A stretch of 64,000 nt of DNA, from positions 62,001 through 126,000 of the forward strand of contig CALMZP010000031.1 in assembly GCA_937870635.1 (NCBI GenBank), read 5' to 3'. Both the position numbers and the translations under genes were made by a program. This document shows positions 10,054 through 19,327 of this stretch, piece after piece. Each line of letters opens with the position of its first letter. Within the stretch, counting starts at the first letter, position 1. The notes under the pieces were generated by a model that searched no databases, was not told the DNA's origin, and was given only the letters and a program-made list of their open reading frames with translations. Origin of the DNA: an uncultured Acidobacteriota bacterium. Its GTDB lineage: Bacteria; Acidobacteriota; Thermoanaerobaculia; Gp7-AA8.

Positions 10054-10353
10054 ATGCCAGAGTTGGGTAAGAAGTACACCTGCTACAGCTGCCACACCAA
10101 GTTCTACGATCTTGGGAAGCCCGTCCCACTTTGCCCCAAGTGTGGAGCGGACCAGCGTGACGCTGAAGACACGCCGATCGTTCCGACGAGGGCGAGCAGG
10201 CGCGCGGCGGTCGTCGTCGAAGAGCCGGCCGAAGAGCCGGAGTTCGCGGCCGAAGCCGAAACCCCTGCAGTCGAAGGTGACGAGGACGAGGAAATCGCTC
10301 CGGTCCGCGAAGAAGAAGCGGACGAAGACGACGAAGAAGAAGAGGAGTACTGA
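10054..10353 (+). CDS. FYDLN-like acidic zinc-ribbon protein
   Basis: MPELGKKYTCYSCHTKFYDLGKPVPLCPKCGADQ plus strongly acidic C-terminus. Confidence 0.75.
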   Translation: MPELGKKYTCYSCHTKFYDLGKPVPLCPKCGADQRDAEDTPIVPTRASRRAAVVVEEPAEEPEFAAEAETPAVEGDEDEEIAPVREEEADEDDEEEEEY

Positions 10354-11009
10354 TGGGCCGCTTCGGACTGCTTGGTTGTGCAGGTGCTCTGATTCTCGCC
10401 GTGATCGTGTTCGGCGGCTACTTCGTGAGCGTGCGAAACAACCTGGTCGGTCTCGACGAGCAGGTGAATCAGCAGTGGGCCCAGGTCGAGAGCCAGTACC
10501 AGCGCCGTTACGACCTGATCCCGAACCTCGTGCGCACCGTGCAGGGCGCGGCGGACTTCGAGAAGTCCACACTGGAAGCCGTGGTCAATGCCCGCGCGCG
10601 CGTCGGCCAGGTCGCTTCACCGGCGGGCGGACCGCCGACCGCGTCGGGTCTTCCGGACAATCAGGCGGCGATGGAACAGTTCGCGAACGCGCAGGCGAGC
10701 CTGAGCGGAGCGCTGTCGCGACTTCTCGTCGTCGTCGAGCGCTACCCCGAATTGAAATCGAACCAGAACTTCCTCGAGCTGCAGTCGCAGCTGGAAGGGA
10801 CGGAGAACCGCATCGCCGTCGAGCGGGGCCGCTACAACGAATCCGCCCAGGCCTTCAATACGGCCGTCCGCCGTTTCCCGGCGAACCTCGTCGCGAACAT
10901 GAGCGGCTTCAAACAGAAGGCGTATTTCCGCGGCACACCGGGCTCCGAGCAGGCTCCCGACGTGAACTTCAACTTCGGTACGAGCACCGCCGCCACGGCG
11001 ACGCGCTGA
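10353..11009 (+). CDS. LemA family protein
   Basis: VNQQWAQVESQYQRRYDLIPNLVRTVQGAADFEKSTLEAVVNARA. Confidence 0.93.
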   Translation: MGRFGLLGCAGALILAVIVFGGYFVSVRNNLVGLDEQVNQQWAQVESQYQRRYDLIPNLVRTVQGAADFEKSTLEAVVNARARVGQVASPAGGPPTASGLPDNQAAMEQFANAQASLSGALSRLLVVVERYPELKSNQNFLELQSQLEGTENRIAVERGRYNESAQAFNTAVRRFPANLVANMSGFKQKAYFRGTPGSEQAPDVNFNFGTSTAATATR

Positions 11010-11013
11010 AGAC

Positions 11014-11089
11014 AAGGATGAAGGATGAAGGATGAAGGATGAAGGATCTCAGGGCGCCCTTCATCCTTCATCCTTCATCCTTCATCCTT
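11014..11089. repeat. Inverted pair of GGATGAA heptamer arrays (hairpin)
   Basis: aaggatgaaggatgaaggatgaaggatgaaggat ... ccttcatccttcatccttcatccttcatcctt. Confidence 0.95.
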
Positions 11090-11866
11090 AAGACCGCGCT
11101 GACGGCGGCGCTCCTGCTGATTGCAGGCCTCGCGTTCGCGCTGGAGGTCCCTCCCGCCCCCACGGAGTGGTTCACCGACCGGGCGAACCTCATCAGCAGC
11201 AGCGACGCGGCCGCTCTCAATCAGAAACTCGCCGCGTTCGAGCAGGAAAGCGGCGCGCAGTTCATCGTCTACATCCTCCCCTCGCTCGAAGGCGATTCGG
11301 TCGAAGACTTCACCATTCGCGCGGTGGAGAAGTGGAAGGTCGGCCAGGCGAAGTACGACAACGGCCTCGTGCTGTTCGTGTTCGTGCAGGATCGAAAGAT
11401 CCGCGTCGAGGTCGGCTACGGACTCGAAGGAACGATCACCGATGCTTTTTCGTCACGGGTGATCCGGCAGCACATCGCGCCGCGCTTCCAGAGCGGGGAC
11501 TGGGCCGGCGGAATCAACGCGGGCGCCGACGCGCTCATGGCGCAGATCCGCAAGGGCGAGGCGCCGGTCGAGCCGATGGAGCGCGCCCGGTCGGGAGAGG
11601 GTGAGCCGGCGGGAGTCGGATCCGTCCTCTTCATGATCATTCTGTTCGTGGTTATCTTCTTCATCCTCCCGGCGATGCTGCGGGGAGGCCGAGGAGGATG
11701 CGGGGGCTGCCTGCCGCTGTTCTTCTTCCCGGGCGGTGGTGGCGGTATCACCTTCGGCGGCCATCGCGGAGGCTTCGGCGGAGGCGGGTTCGGCGGAGGT
11801 GGCTTCGGCGGGTTCAGCGGCGGCGGCGGGGGATTCGGTGGCGGCGGCGCTACTGGAGGCTGGTGA
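11039..11866 (+). CDS. TPM-domain (YgcG-like) membrane protein, Gly-rich C-terminus
   Basis: WFTDRANLISSSDAAALNQKL...GNDNGLVLFVF-like core; C-terminal GGGGFGGGGFGG; start codon lies in the hairpin repeat. Confidence 0.88.
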   Translation: MKDLRAPFILHPSSFILKTALTAALLLIAGLAFALEVPPAPTEWFTDRANLISSSDAAALNQKLAAFEQESGAQFIVYILPSLEGDSVEDFTIRAVEKWKVGQAKYDNGLVLFVFVQDRKIRVEVGYGLEGTITDAFSSRVIRQHIAPRFQSGDWAGGINAGADALMAQIRKGEAPVEPMERARSGEGEPAGVGSVLFMIILFVVIFFILPAMLRGGRGGCGGCLPLFFFPGGGGGITFGGHRGGFGGGGFGGGGFGGFSGGGGGFGGGGATGGW

Positions 11867-12309
11867 TGAATCAGATGGAGTTTCTGAAGAGCCTTGACCA
11901 GGACCGCATCATTGCCGCGATCGACACCGCCGAACGACAGACTTCAGGCGAGATCCGCGTTCATATCCAGCCGGCGACGCGCGGAGCCGAAATCCGCACA
12001 CTCGCGGAGCGCACCTTCGAGCGCCTCGGCATGACGAAGACCGTCCTGCGCAATGGCGTCCTTCTCTTCATCGCCTGCGAGGAACAACGCTTCGTCATCC
12101 TCGGCGACAAGGGAATCGACGAGAAGGTTCCAGCCGGCTTCTGGGACGACATCGCCGCGCGGCTCACCGCACGGTTCAAGTCGGGCGAGTTCACCGACGG
12201 CATTGTCGACGCGATCCACAGCGCCGGCGAAGAGCTCAAGGCGTTCTTCCCAAGGGCGCATGGCGATGTCAACGAGCTCACGAACGAAATCAGCATCGAG
12301 CACCACTGA
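11866..12309 (+). CDS. TPM-domain protein, second paralogue
   Basis: AIDTAERQTSGEIRVHIQPATRG...RFVILGDKGIDEKVPAGFWDDIAARL. Confidence 0.85.
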   Translation: MNQMEFLKSLDQDRIIAAIDTAERQTSGEIRVHIQPATRGAEIRTLAERTFERLGMTKTVLRNGVLLFIACEEQRFVILGDKGIDEKVPAGFWDDIAARLTARFKSGEFTDGIVDAIHSAGEELKAFFPRAHGDVNELTNEISIEHH

Positions 12310-12721
12310 CACGGTCGTCATCGCCCTCGGGTCCAACCTGGGCGATCGCGCGTGGCATCTCCGCCGCGCGATCCGTGAGCTGAGCCGCCTCGTGCGCATC
12401 GTTCGAGTGAGCTCCATGCACGAGACCGAGCCGGTCGACACGCCGCGAGGGTCGCCAGATTTCCTGAACATGGTCCTCGTGGCGCGAACCTCACTCCCGC
12501 CGCATACGCTGCTGCGCGAGATGCTGGCGATCGAAACGCGCCTGGGACGCCGGCGGTCGATCCGCAATGCGCCGCGCGTCATCGATCTCGACCTGATCTT
12601 CTACGGCGCACGCCACATCCGCACGCCGGATCTCATCGTGCCGCACCCGCGGTGGATGGAACGGGATTTCGTGATCGCGCCGCTGCGGGAAGTGATGCGG
12701 CTGTCATCATCCCGAGCGTAG
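12266..12721 (+). CDS. folK: 2-amino-4-hydroxy-6-hydroxymethyldihydropteridine pyrophosphokinase
   Basis: VIALGSNLGDR...HETEPV...FLNMVL...PRVIDLDLIFYG...PHPRWMERDFVIAPL; start uncertain. Confidence 0.9.
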   Translation: MSTSSRTKSASSTTDTVVIALGSNLGDRAWHLRRAIRELSRLVRIVRVSSMHETEPVDTPRGSPDFLNMVLVARTSLPPHTLLREMLAIETRLGRRRSIRNAPRVIDLDLIFYGARHIRTPDLIVPHPRWMERDFVIAPLREVMRLSSSRA

Positions 12722-12769
12722 GCATCTCCCGCTTGCGGCCGACCGCCGTAGCGAAGGTGGACGACGCTC

Positions 12770-12844
12770 ACCGCAGAGACGCCGAGAACGCAGAGGAACG
12801 CAGAGACTGCAGCAGGACTCTGCGTCCCTCTGCGTTCTCTGCGG
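12770..12844. repeat. CGCAGAG-type inverted repeat
   Basis: ccgcagagacgccgagaacgcagagg ... ccctctgcgttctctgcgg. Confidence 0.85.
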
Positions 12845-12915
12845 TTGCTTTTCGATCTGCCGGGCAGCGAGGGAGCTGGGCGTGAAGGGGGCGCGAAGCT
12901 TCGTGCCTCGGGTTA

Positions 12916-13686
12916 CTACCGCGTGCCGTAGCCGCCGCTGAGGGAGGCCGGGCGCGACGCCTGCTTGACCACCGCGGCGCGGGCGAGAACGGGATACGGA
13001 TTCACCATCTCGTCGTTCTGGCTGATGCCAAAGTGCAGGTGAGGCGGGGTGGTGAGGGCGTTGCCGGTGTTGCCGACGAATCCGAGAAGATCACCGCTCG
13101 ACACTTCCATGCCTTCGTAGAGGCCGGGCGCCCAGCGGTCGAGGTGTGCGTAATAGAACGACGTGCCGCTCTCGGTCGTCAGCCACAGGCAGAAACCGCC
13201 CTTGGGCTGCTCGCCGATGTAGCTGATGATTCCGTCCGCCACGGCGACGACGCTCGTTCCCTTGCGGGCGAAGATGTCGATGCCACGGTGTGGACGGCGG
13301 CCGCCGTCGCGCGGTGCGCCCCAGCTGTCGTCGATGTCCATCGGCCGGACCCCGACCACAGGCATGTGCAGCGAATTGCCGGAGAGGGGAGCGAAGAGCG
13401 CCCGAGCCTTTTCGGCGAACTCGTTGTCGCGGGCGCGGGCCGAGCGCGGCGCGGGAACCGTCGGCTGGCGTTCGGCTTCCCTCTTGTTGTTACGGTTGAG
13501 GTCGGAACGCAGCTGCGCGATCAACTGCGAAAAATCGTCGTCTTCGGAGGCCCGGACTTCCGTGGCGGGCTGGGGAGCGGCCACAGCCGTAGTGGTCGCG
13601 CCGCCAGTGAGGATCAAGAGACAAGAGATCAGCGCCAGCAGACCGGCTCTGCTGACCCACCCACTGCGACCGAAAGTTGGACTCAT
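12916..13686 (-). CDS. M23-family metallopeptidase
   Basis: HRGIDIFARKGTSVVAVADG...FYYAHLDRWAPGLYEGMEVSSGDLLGFVGNTGNALTTPPHLHFGI. Confidence 0.92.
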   Translation of the reverse strand: MSPTFGRSGWVSRAGLLALISCLLILTGGATTTAVAAPQPATEVRASEDDDFSQLIAQLRSDLNRNNKREAERQPTVPAPRSARARDNEFAEKARALFAPLSGNSLHMPVVGVRPMDIDDSWGAPRDGGRRPHRGIDIFARKGTSVVAVADGIISYIGEQPKGGFCLWLTTESGTSFYYAHLDRWAPGLYEGMEVSSGDLLGFVGNTGNALTTPPHLHFGISQNDEMVNPYPVLARAAVVKQASRPASLSGGYGTR

Positions 13687-13742
13687 AGCTACCGGGGACG
13701 GACGGCGATGAGTTTAAAAGGGGCAGCTGAGCTTGTAAAGGA

Positions 13743-15089
13743 TCATCTGAAGAACCGGCCCACGAACTCGTCCACCCGGCGGATGGGGATGACCTCCAGG
13801 TCGGCCCGGATCTCGGCGGCGTTCGCCTGCGGCACCGCCAGCTTCGTGAACCCGAGGGTGGCTGCCTCCCTCGCGCGGACATCCGGCTGGGAGACGCTCC
13901 TGACCTCCCCGAGCAGGCCTACCTCGCCAAAAATAGCCAGATCGTGGGGGAGGGGGGCGTTCCGGTGTGAGGAGACGAGCGCCCCCACGATCCCGAGGTC
14001 CAGCGCCGGCTCGTCGATCTGCAGACCACCGGCGACGTTGACGTAGACGTCCTGGGTGACGAAACTGCCGCCGCCCTTCCGCTCCAGGACGGCCAGGAGG
14101 AGCGCCACGCGGTTCGAGTCGATGCCCATGGCCATCCGGCGCGGCGAAGGGAAGTGAGTGGCCGAGACGAGCGCCTGAACCTCCACGAGGAGCGGCCGGG
14201 TACCCTCGAGGGCTGCCAGTACAGCTGAGCCCGCTGAGCTGCTCCTCTGAGCCAGAAGAGCAGCGGACGGGTTCATCACCTCGTCCAGCCCGCTGTCATG
14301 CATCTCGTAGATGGCGACCTCGTTCACCGGGCCGAATCGATTCTTGCAGGCGCGAATGACCCGGTAGTTCTGAAACTTGTCGCCTTCGAAGTAGAGCACC
14401 GTATCGACGATGTGCTCGAGCGCTTTCGGACCGGCGATGGTCCCTTCCTTCGTGATGTGTCCGATGAGGAACATCGGAACCGAGAGCCGCTTGGCCGCCG
14501 CCATGAGCACTCCGGCACAGTCGCGCACCTGGCCGACCGACCCCGGCGTCGAGGAGTTCAGCGACGTATGGACCGTCTGAATCGAATCGATGATGACCGC
14601 CGCCGGATTCAGCTTCTCGATCTCCGCGATGATGCGTTCGACAGAGGTCTCGCTGTAGAGACGGATGTTGCTGTTGGTGGTGCCGAGCCGCCGCGCCCGC
14701 AGCGCGATCTGTCGCGGTGACTCTTCGCCGGAGACGTAGAGGACGGGCCGTTCTGCGGCGAGCTTTTCCGCGGCCTGCAGCAGCAGCGTCGATTTGCCGA
14801 TGCCCGGCTCACCGCCGACGAGGATCACCGCGCCGGCGACGAGGCCGCCGCCGAGGACTCTGTCGAGATTGGGGAGCTTCGTCGAAGTGCGGGGCGCGAG
14901 ATCCGCTTCGATCTCATCGATCGGCACGGGCGCCTGTGAAGCGCTGAGGGCCATGCGTGGCTGCGGCGTCGCCTGCTGCTCTTCGGCAAACGAGTTCCAC
15001 GCGTTGCAGTCGGGACAGCGGCCGAGCCACTTCGATGCCTGGCAGCCGCATTCGGTACACGAGAAAATGACGGCTGGTTTCTTGGCCAC
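13743..15089 (-). CDS. radA: DNA repair protein RadA
   Basis: N-terminal C4 zinc motif, GGEPGIGKST Walker A, KNRFG motif, Lon-like C-terminus; GTG start inferred. Confidence 0.95.
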   Translation of the reverse strand: MAKKPAVIFSCTECGCQASKWLGRCPDCNAWNSFAEEQQATPQPRMALSASQAPVPIDEIEADLAPRTSTKLPNLDRVLGGGLVAGAVILVGGEPGIGKSTLLLQAAEKLAAERPVLYVSGEESPRQIALRARRLGTTNSNIRLYSETSVERIIAEIEKLNPAAVIIDSIQTVHTSLNSSTPGSVGQVRDCAGVLMAAAKRLSVPMFLIGHITKEGTIAGPKALEHIVDTVLYFEGDKFQNYRVIRACKNRFGPVNEVAIYEMHDSGLDEVMNPSAALLAQRSSSAGSAVLAALEGTRPLLVEVQALVSATHFPSPRRMAMGIDSNRVALLLAVLERKGGGSFVTQDVYVNVAGGLQIDEPALDLGIVGALVSSHRNAPLPHDLAIFGEVGLLGEVRSVSQPDVRAREAATLGFTKLAVPQANAAEIRADLEVIPIRRVDEFVGRFFR

Positions 15090-15166
15090 GATGCGATTGT
15101 ACGTGTGTCTACTGCGCGTGGATTTTCTCGCATCCTTCATGACCGTCTACGACAAGCGGTGAAACA

Positions 15167-15277
15167 GTGGAGCCGCGGGCGATCCCGCCCGCGGTGGCGA
15201 CATGCCACACGCCGGACGCGCTCCAGCATGCGTCGCGCACACGAAAGCACCGCGGGCGGGATCGCCCGCGGCTCCAC
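15167..15277. repeat. Paired GTGGAGCC-type palindromic element
   Basis: gtggagccgcgggcgatcccgcccgcgg ... cgcgggcgggatcgcccgcggctccac. Confidence 0.9.
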
Positions 15278-15305
15278 GGAGTCGGGCGACTGATGCAGAG
15301 GTTCC

Positions 15306-16331
15306 CTAACGGTGAACGGTCAACGTCACTTCGCCGCGGAGATCCTGCTGCATCTCTTTCTTGACTCGCGCCGGCGAATGTCCCTGGCTGAAGAGATAGA
15401 ACAGCTTCGCCAGGGCCGCTTCGGCCGTCATGTCGTATCCGCTCACGACCCCGGCGCGCGCGAGCGCCGAGCCCGTGGCGTATTCATGGAGATCGACGGT
15501 GCCCTCGAGGCATTGCGTGCAATCGACGATCACCACTCCTCGCGCCGTAGCCTCGGCCAGTGCCTCGATGAATTCGCGGTTCTTGTCCGGACCGTTCCCG
15601 ACGCCGTAGGCCTCGAGCACGAGACCCTGCAGCGGCGGACGCAGGATGTTGCGGACGAGATCGGATGAGATTCCCGGAAAGAGGCGCAGCGCGCTGACGA
15701 CCGGCGCCGCGAGCTCGTGCACCTGAAGCTTCCTGCGGCGCTTGTCGCGGCGGACTAGATCCCAGTTCACCTCGATGTCGATCCCGACAGTGCCGAGGGG
15801 CGGGAAGTTCGGCGAGTCGAAGGCGGCGAAGCCATCGGCGCTGACTTTCGTCGAACGGCATCCTCTCAGCAGCTTTCCTCCGAAGTACAGGCACACCTCG
15901 GGGATGTCGTAGTTGGCGGCCAGCATCAGCGACGTGATGAGGTTCTCGCGCGCGTCGTTGCGGATCTCGCACAGCGGGATCTGCGAGCCTGTGATGATCA
16001 CCGGCTTCCCCAGGCCCTGCAGCATGAACGGAAGGGCCGAGGCGGTGTAGGCCATCGTGTCGGTCCCGTGCAGCACGGCGAAGCCGTCGTATTCGCGATA
16101 GTGGTCGGCGATGTCGTTCGCGATGCGCACCCACTCGACCGGCGTCATGTTCGACGAATCGAGGAGCGGATCGTAGTCGTGCACCGTGTACGAAGGCATG
16201 GAGGAGTGCGCGAGCTCCGGCATGGCCTTCATCTGTTTCTGGAGATTGCCGCGCGCCGGGCGATAGCCCTCCCGCGCCTTGGTCATTCCGATCGTGCCGC
16301 CGGTGTGAGCGATGTAGACGCGCTTACGCAT
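15306..16331 (-). CDS. ansA: type I L-asparaginase
   Basis: VYIAHTGGTIGM, LHGTDTMAYTASALPFML, GSQIPL motifs. Confidence 0.93.
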   Translation of the reverse strand: MRKRVYIAHTGGTIGMTKAREGYRPARGNLQKQMKAMPELAHSSMPSYTVHDYDPLLDSSNMTPVEWVRIANDIADHYREYDGFAVLHGTDTMAYTASALPFMLQGLGKPVIITGSQIPLCEIRNDARENLITSLMLAANYDIPEVCLYFGGKLLRGCRSTKVSADGFAAFDSPNFPPLGTVGIDIEVNWDLVRRDKRRRKLQVHELAAPVVSALRLFPGISSDLVRNILRPPLQGLVLEAYGVGNGPDKNREFIEALAEATARGVVIVDCTQCLEGTVDLHEYATGSALARAGVVSGYDMTAEAALAKLFYLFSQGHSPARVKKEMQQDLRGEVTLTVHR

Positions 16332-16382
16332 GAGCGGACGGGATGATAACGGGAATGGAGTGTGGCAGCTTGCGCGGTCCAC

Positions 16383-16694
16383 TCAGCCTCGCGCCGCCGC
16401 GATCGCGTTTCGCGCGGCCCGGATCCACGACTGCGGGAAGCGCTTTTTGTCGTACGCCCACTCTTCCATGCTGAGGACGGCGCGCTCGATGCCGTTGCGC
16501 TCGTCCGACCGCGGCCACGAGCAGCGAGCCCATCTCCGGAATGCGATCCCGCCACAGACTCGGCGCCGCCTTCTTGAATAGGGAAACTCTGCGCGGGTGC
16601 GCTCGGATGCCCGCAGGGACGCAGCGAGCTCACGAGGATCGCTGGTGATCGCGTGATGACCGGCTTCGGGGTTGAGACCGCTGGCGGGCTGCAA
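16383..16694 (-). pseudogene. possible decayed coding region between ftsH and ansA
   Basis: Protein-like stretches (SLFKKAAPSLWRDRIPEMGSLLVAAV and ERNGIERAVLSMEEWAYDKKRFPQSWIRAARNAIAAARG) lie in different frames. Confidence 0.3.
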
Positions 16695-16717
16695 GCTGGC
16701 GGTCTCCCCCCGATGCC

Positions 16718-18694
16718 TCAGGCTTTGCGTTCGGGTGCGGGAGCAGGAACCGGCGACGGCTGAGGAACGCTGACGTCCGTCGACGGGCCGGAGCCGGGCG
16801 CGATCGTCAGCTGCTCACCGGGGCTCGCCTCCGGGTAATACTCTTTCTGCTTGATGTAGTCGATGCCGGTTTCCTCGCGGAGGATCTCGTTGACTTCCCA
16901 TCCCTCGAGCGTCTCGCGCTCGAGGAGCTTGCGCGCGATCTTGTCGAGCGCGCCTTTGTTCTCGGTGATGATCTTCTGTGAGACCTTGTAGGCCTTGTCG
17001 AGGATCTGGCGTACCTGCTTGTCGATCTCGACGGCCGTGGCCTCCGAGAAATCGCCGTGCTGCGCGAACTCGCGGCCGAGGAAGATCTCCTGTTCCTTCT
17101 TGCCGAAGGTCACGGGGCCGAGATCGGACATGCCCCACTCGCAGACCATCTTGCGGGCCATGCCGGTGGCGCGCTCGATGTCGTTGCCGGCACCGGTCGT
17201 GATTTCGCCGAGGAACACTTCTTCGGCGATCCGGCCGCCCATCAGGACGGCGAGCATCGCTTCGAGATAGCGCTTGGAGTACGAATACTTGTCCTCGACC
17301 GGCAGCTGCTGCGTGAGGCCGAGCGCGCGGCCGCGAGGGATGATGGTGACTTTGTGAAGCGGATCGGCCGCGGGGAGCATCGCCGCGACGATCGTGTGTC
17401 CCGACTCGTGATAGGCGGTGTTCCGCTTCTCGCGATCGGACATCATCATCGACTTCCGCTCGACGCCCATGATGACCTTGTCCTTCGCGAATTCGAAGTC
17501 GACCATCTGGACTTTCTTCTTGTCGTAACGCGCCGCGTTGAGTGCAGCCTCGTTGACGAGGTTGGCGAGATCGGCGCCGGAGAATCCGGGAGTGCCGCGG
17601 GCGATCACTGCCAGATCGACGTCTTCCGACAGTGGAATCGCGCGGGTGTGAACACGAAGGATTCCTTCGCGCCCCTTGAGATCGGGAAGGTCGACGACGA
17701 CGCGACGATCGAAACGGCCCGGACGGAGCAGGGCAGGGTCGAGGACGTCGGGACGGTTCGTGCCGGCGATGAGGATCACGCCGTCGTTCGATTCGAAGCC
17801 GTCCATTTCCACGAGCAGCTGGTTAAGGGTCTGCTCGCGCTCGTCGTGACCACCGCCGAGGCCGGCGCCGCGATGGCGGCCGACGGCATCGATCTCGTCG
17901 ATGAAGATGATGCAGGGCGCGTTCTTCTTCCCCTGCTCGAAAAGATCGCGGACGCGCGAGGCGCCCACGCCGACGAACATCTCCACGAAATCCGAGCCGG
18001 AGATCGAGAAGAAGGGAACGTTGGCTTCGCCGGCGATGGCGCGGGCCAGGAGGGTCTTGCCGGTTCCCGGGGGTCCCATGAGCAGGACACCCTTGGGGAT
18101 CTTGCCGCCGAGCTTGGTGAACTTCTGCGGCTCCTTGAGAAACTCGATGATCTCGTGAAGCTCGAGCTTGGCCTCGTCGACGCCGGCCACGTCCTTGAAC
18201 GTGACCTTCTTCGCGCTGCCGGAGAGGAGCTTCGCCTTCGACTTGCCGAAGGAGAGAGCCTTGTTTCCGCCGGCCTGCATCTGGCGCATGAAGAAGATCC
18301 AGAGGCCGATCAGGAAGAGCACCGGGGCCCAGGTGATGAGCGCGGTGATGAAGGGGGCGTCCTTGACTGGCTCGAAATCGGTCTTGACACCCTTCTCGTC
18401 GAGAAGGTCGATCATGGTCGGGTAGTCGCTGGGGGCATTGAGATGGAACTCTTTCTGCCCGGCGGCGGCAGCGGCCTTGAACACACCGCGGATTTCATCG
18501 CCGCGGATGGTCACACTCTCGACCTCGCCCTTGCGGACGTGGTTCATGAAATCGCTGAAACGAATCGGGTCGCTCGCTCCCTTGGTCGTCTGGAACAGGC
18601 TCCAAAGGAGGAAGACCAGCACAATGATGACGACCCATAGAAGGGCGGTTTTAACGGTGGAATTCAACGAAAGGCCTCCACGTGTACGGGGCAT
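16718..18694 (-). CDS. ftsH: ATP-dependent zinc metalloprotease FtsH
   Basis: [51 protein letters not shown] zinc site. Confidence 0.97.
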   Translation of the reverse strand: MPRTRGGLSLNSTVKTALLWVVIIVLVFLLWSLFQTTKGASDPIRFSDFMNHVRKGEVESVTIRGDEIRGVFKAAAAAGQKEFHLNAPSDYPTMIDLLDEKGVKTDFEPVKDAPFITALITWAPVLFLIGLWIFFMRQMQAGGNKALSFGKSKAKLLSGSAKKVTFKDVAGVDEAKLELHEIIEFLKEPQKFTKLGGKIPKGVLLMGPPGTGKTLLARAIAGEANVPFFSISGSDFVEMFVGVGASRVRDLFEQGKKNAPCIIFIDEIDAVGRHRGAGLGGGHDEREQTLNQLLVEMDGFESNDGVILIAGTNRPDVLDPALLRPGRFDRRVVVDLPDLKGREGILRVHTRAIPLSEDVDLAVIARGTPGFSGADLANLVNEAALNAARYDKKKVQMVDFEFAKDKVIMGVERKSMMMSDREKRNTAYHESGHTIVAAMLPAADPLHKVTIIPRGRALGLTQQLPVEDKYSYSKRYLEAMLAVLMGGRIAEEVFLGEITTGAGNDIERATGMARKMVCEWGMSDLGPVTFGKKEQEIFLGREFAQHGDFSEATAVEIDKQVRQILDKAYKVSQKIITENKGALDKIARKLLERETLEGWEVNEILREETGIDYIKQKEYYPEASPGEQLTIAPGSGPSTDVSVPQPSPVPAPAPERKA

Positions 18695-18775
18695 GCTGCG
18701 GGCATGCCATCACCTACACTATCGCGCTTTGGAACGGATCGGGTAGGCCGGAAATTCTTAGGAACGGGGGCGACG

Positions 18776-18799
18776 ACGCGGGATCGCCCGCGGCTCCAC
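18776..18799 (-). repeat. GTGGAGCC-type palindromic element
   Basis: Reverse strand reads TAG-GTGGAGCCGCGGGCGATCCCGCG directly after the hpt stop. Confidence 0.85.
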
Positions 18800-19327
18800 C
18801 TACAGGCGGCCGATGTAGGGGAGATTGCCGAACCGGGTGTCCTGCTCGAGGCCATATCCGACAAACGTGCCGTCGCCCACTTCGAACGCCCTGTGGTCGG
18901 TCACGACGTCCACCGTCCGGAGGTTGGGGCGGTCGAGCAGCGCCACGAGCCGGAGAGAAGCCGGATCGTGCATGCGAAGCTGGCTGAGGAGGTAGTTCTC
19001 GATGACCCCCGTCGTGACGACGTCCTTGAGGACGTAGACGTCGCGCCCGGCGAGCTCGGTATGGCTCAGGAAGTCGATCTCGAGCGCCGTGGCGATCTCG
19101 GTGTCGGCGATATCCCGCACGACGTCGATGAAGCCGTATCCAACCTGGCCGGGGATCGATCGCATCAGGTCCGCGCAGAAAACCGCAGCACCCTTGAGGA
19201 TACAGAGGAGGAACACTTCTCCGTCGCCGGCTTCGGCGCGGATCTCTGCGGCGAGCCTCTTGATGCGTTCGTCGATCGCCGCGGCATCGAACGCCGGCTT
19301 CACCTTCGGGATCGTGGCTTTAGGCAT
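18800..19327 (-). CDS. hpt: hypoxanthine phosphoribosyltransferase
   Basis: LLCILKGAAVFCADLMR...VYVLKDVVTTG...FVGYGLEQDTRFGNLPYIG. Confidence 0.93.
   Translation of the reverse strand: MPKATIPKVKPAFDAAAIDERIKRLAAEIRAEAGDGEVFLLCILKGAAVFCADLMRSIPGQVGYGFIDVVRDIADTEIATALEIDFLSHTELAGRDVYVLKDVVTTGVIENYLLSQLRMHDPASLRLVALLDRPNLRTVDVVTDHRAFEVGDGTFVGYGLEQDTRFGNLPYIGRL

Noticed and set aside
17057-18640. 527-aa plus-strand ORF antisense to ftsH
   Set aside because: Shadow ORF; the opposite strand is an unmistakable FtsH.
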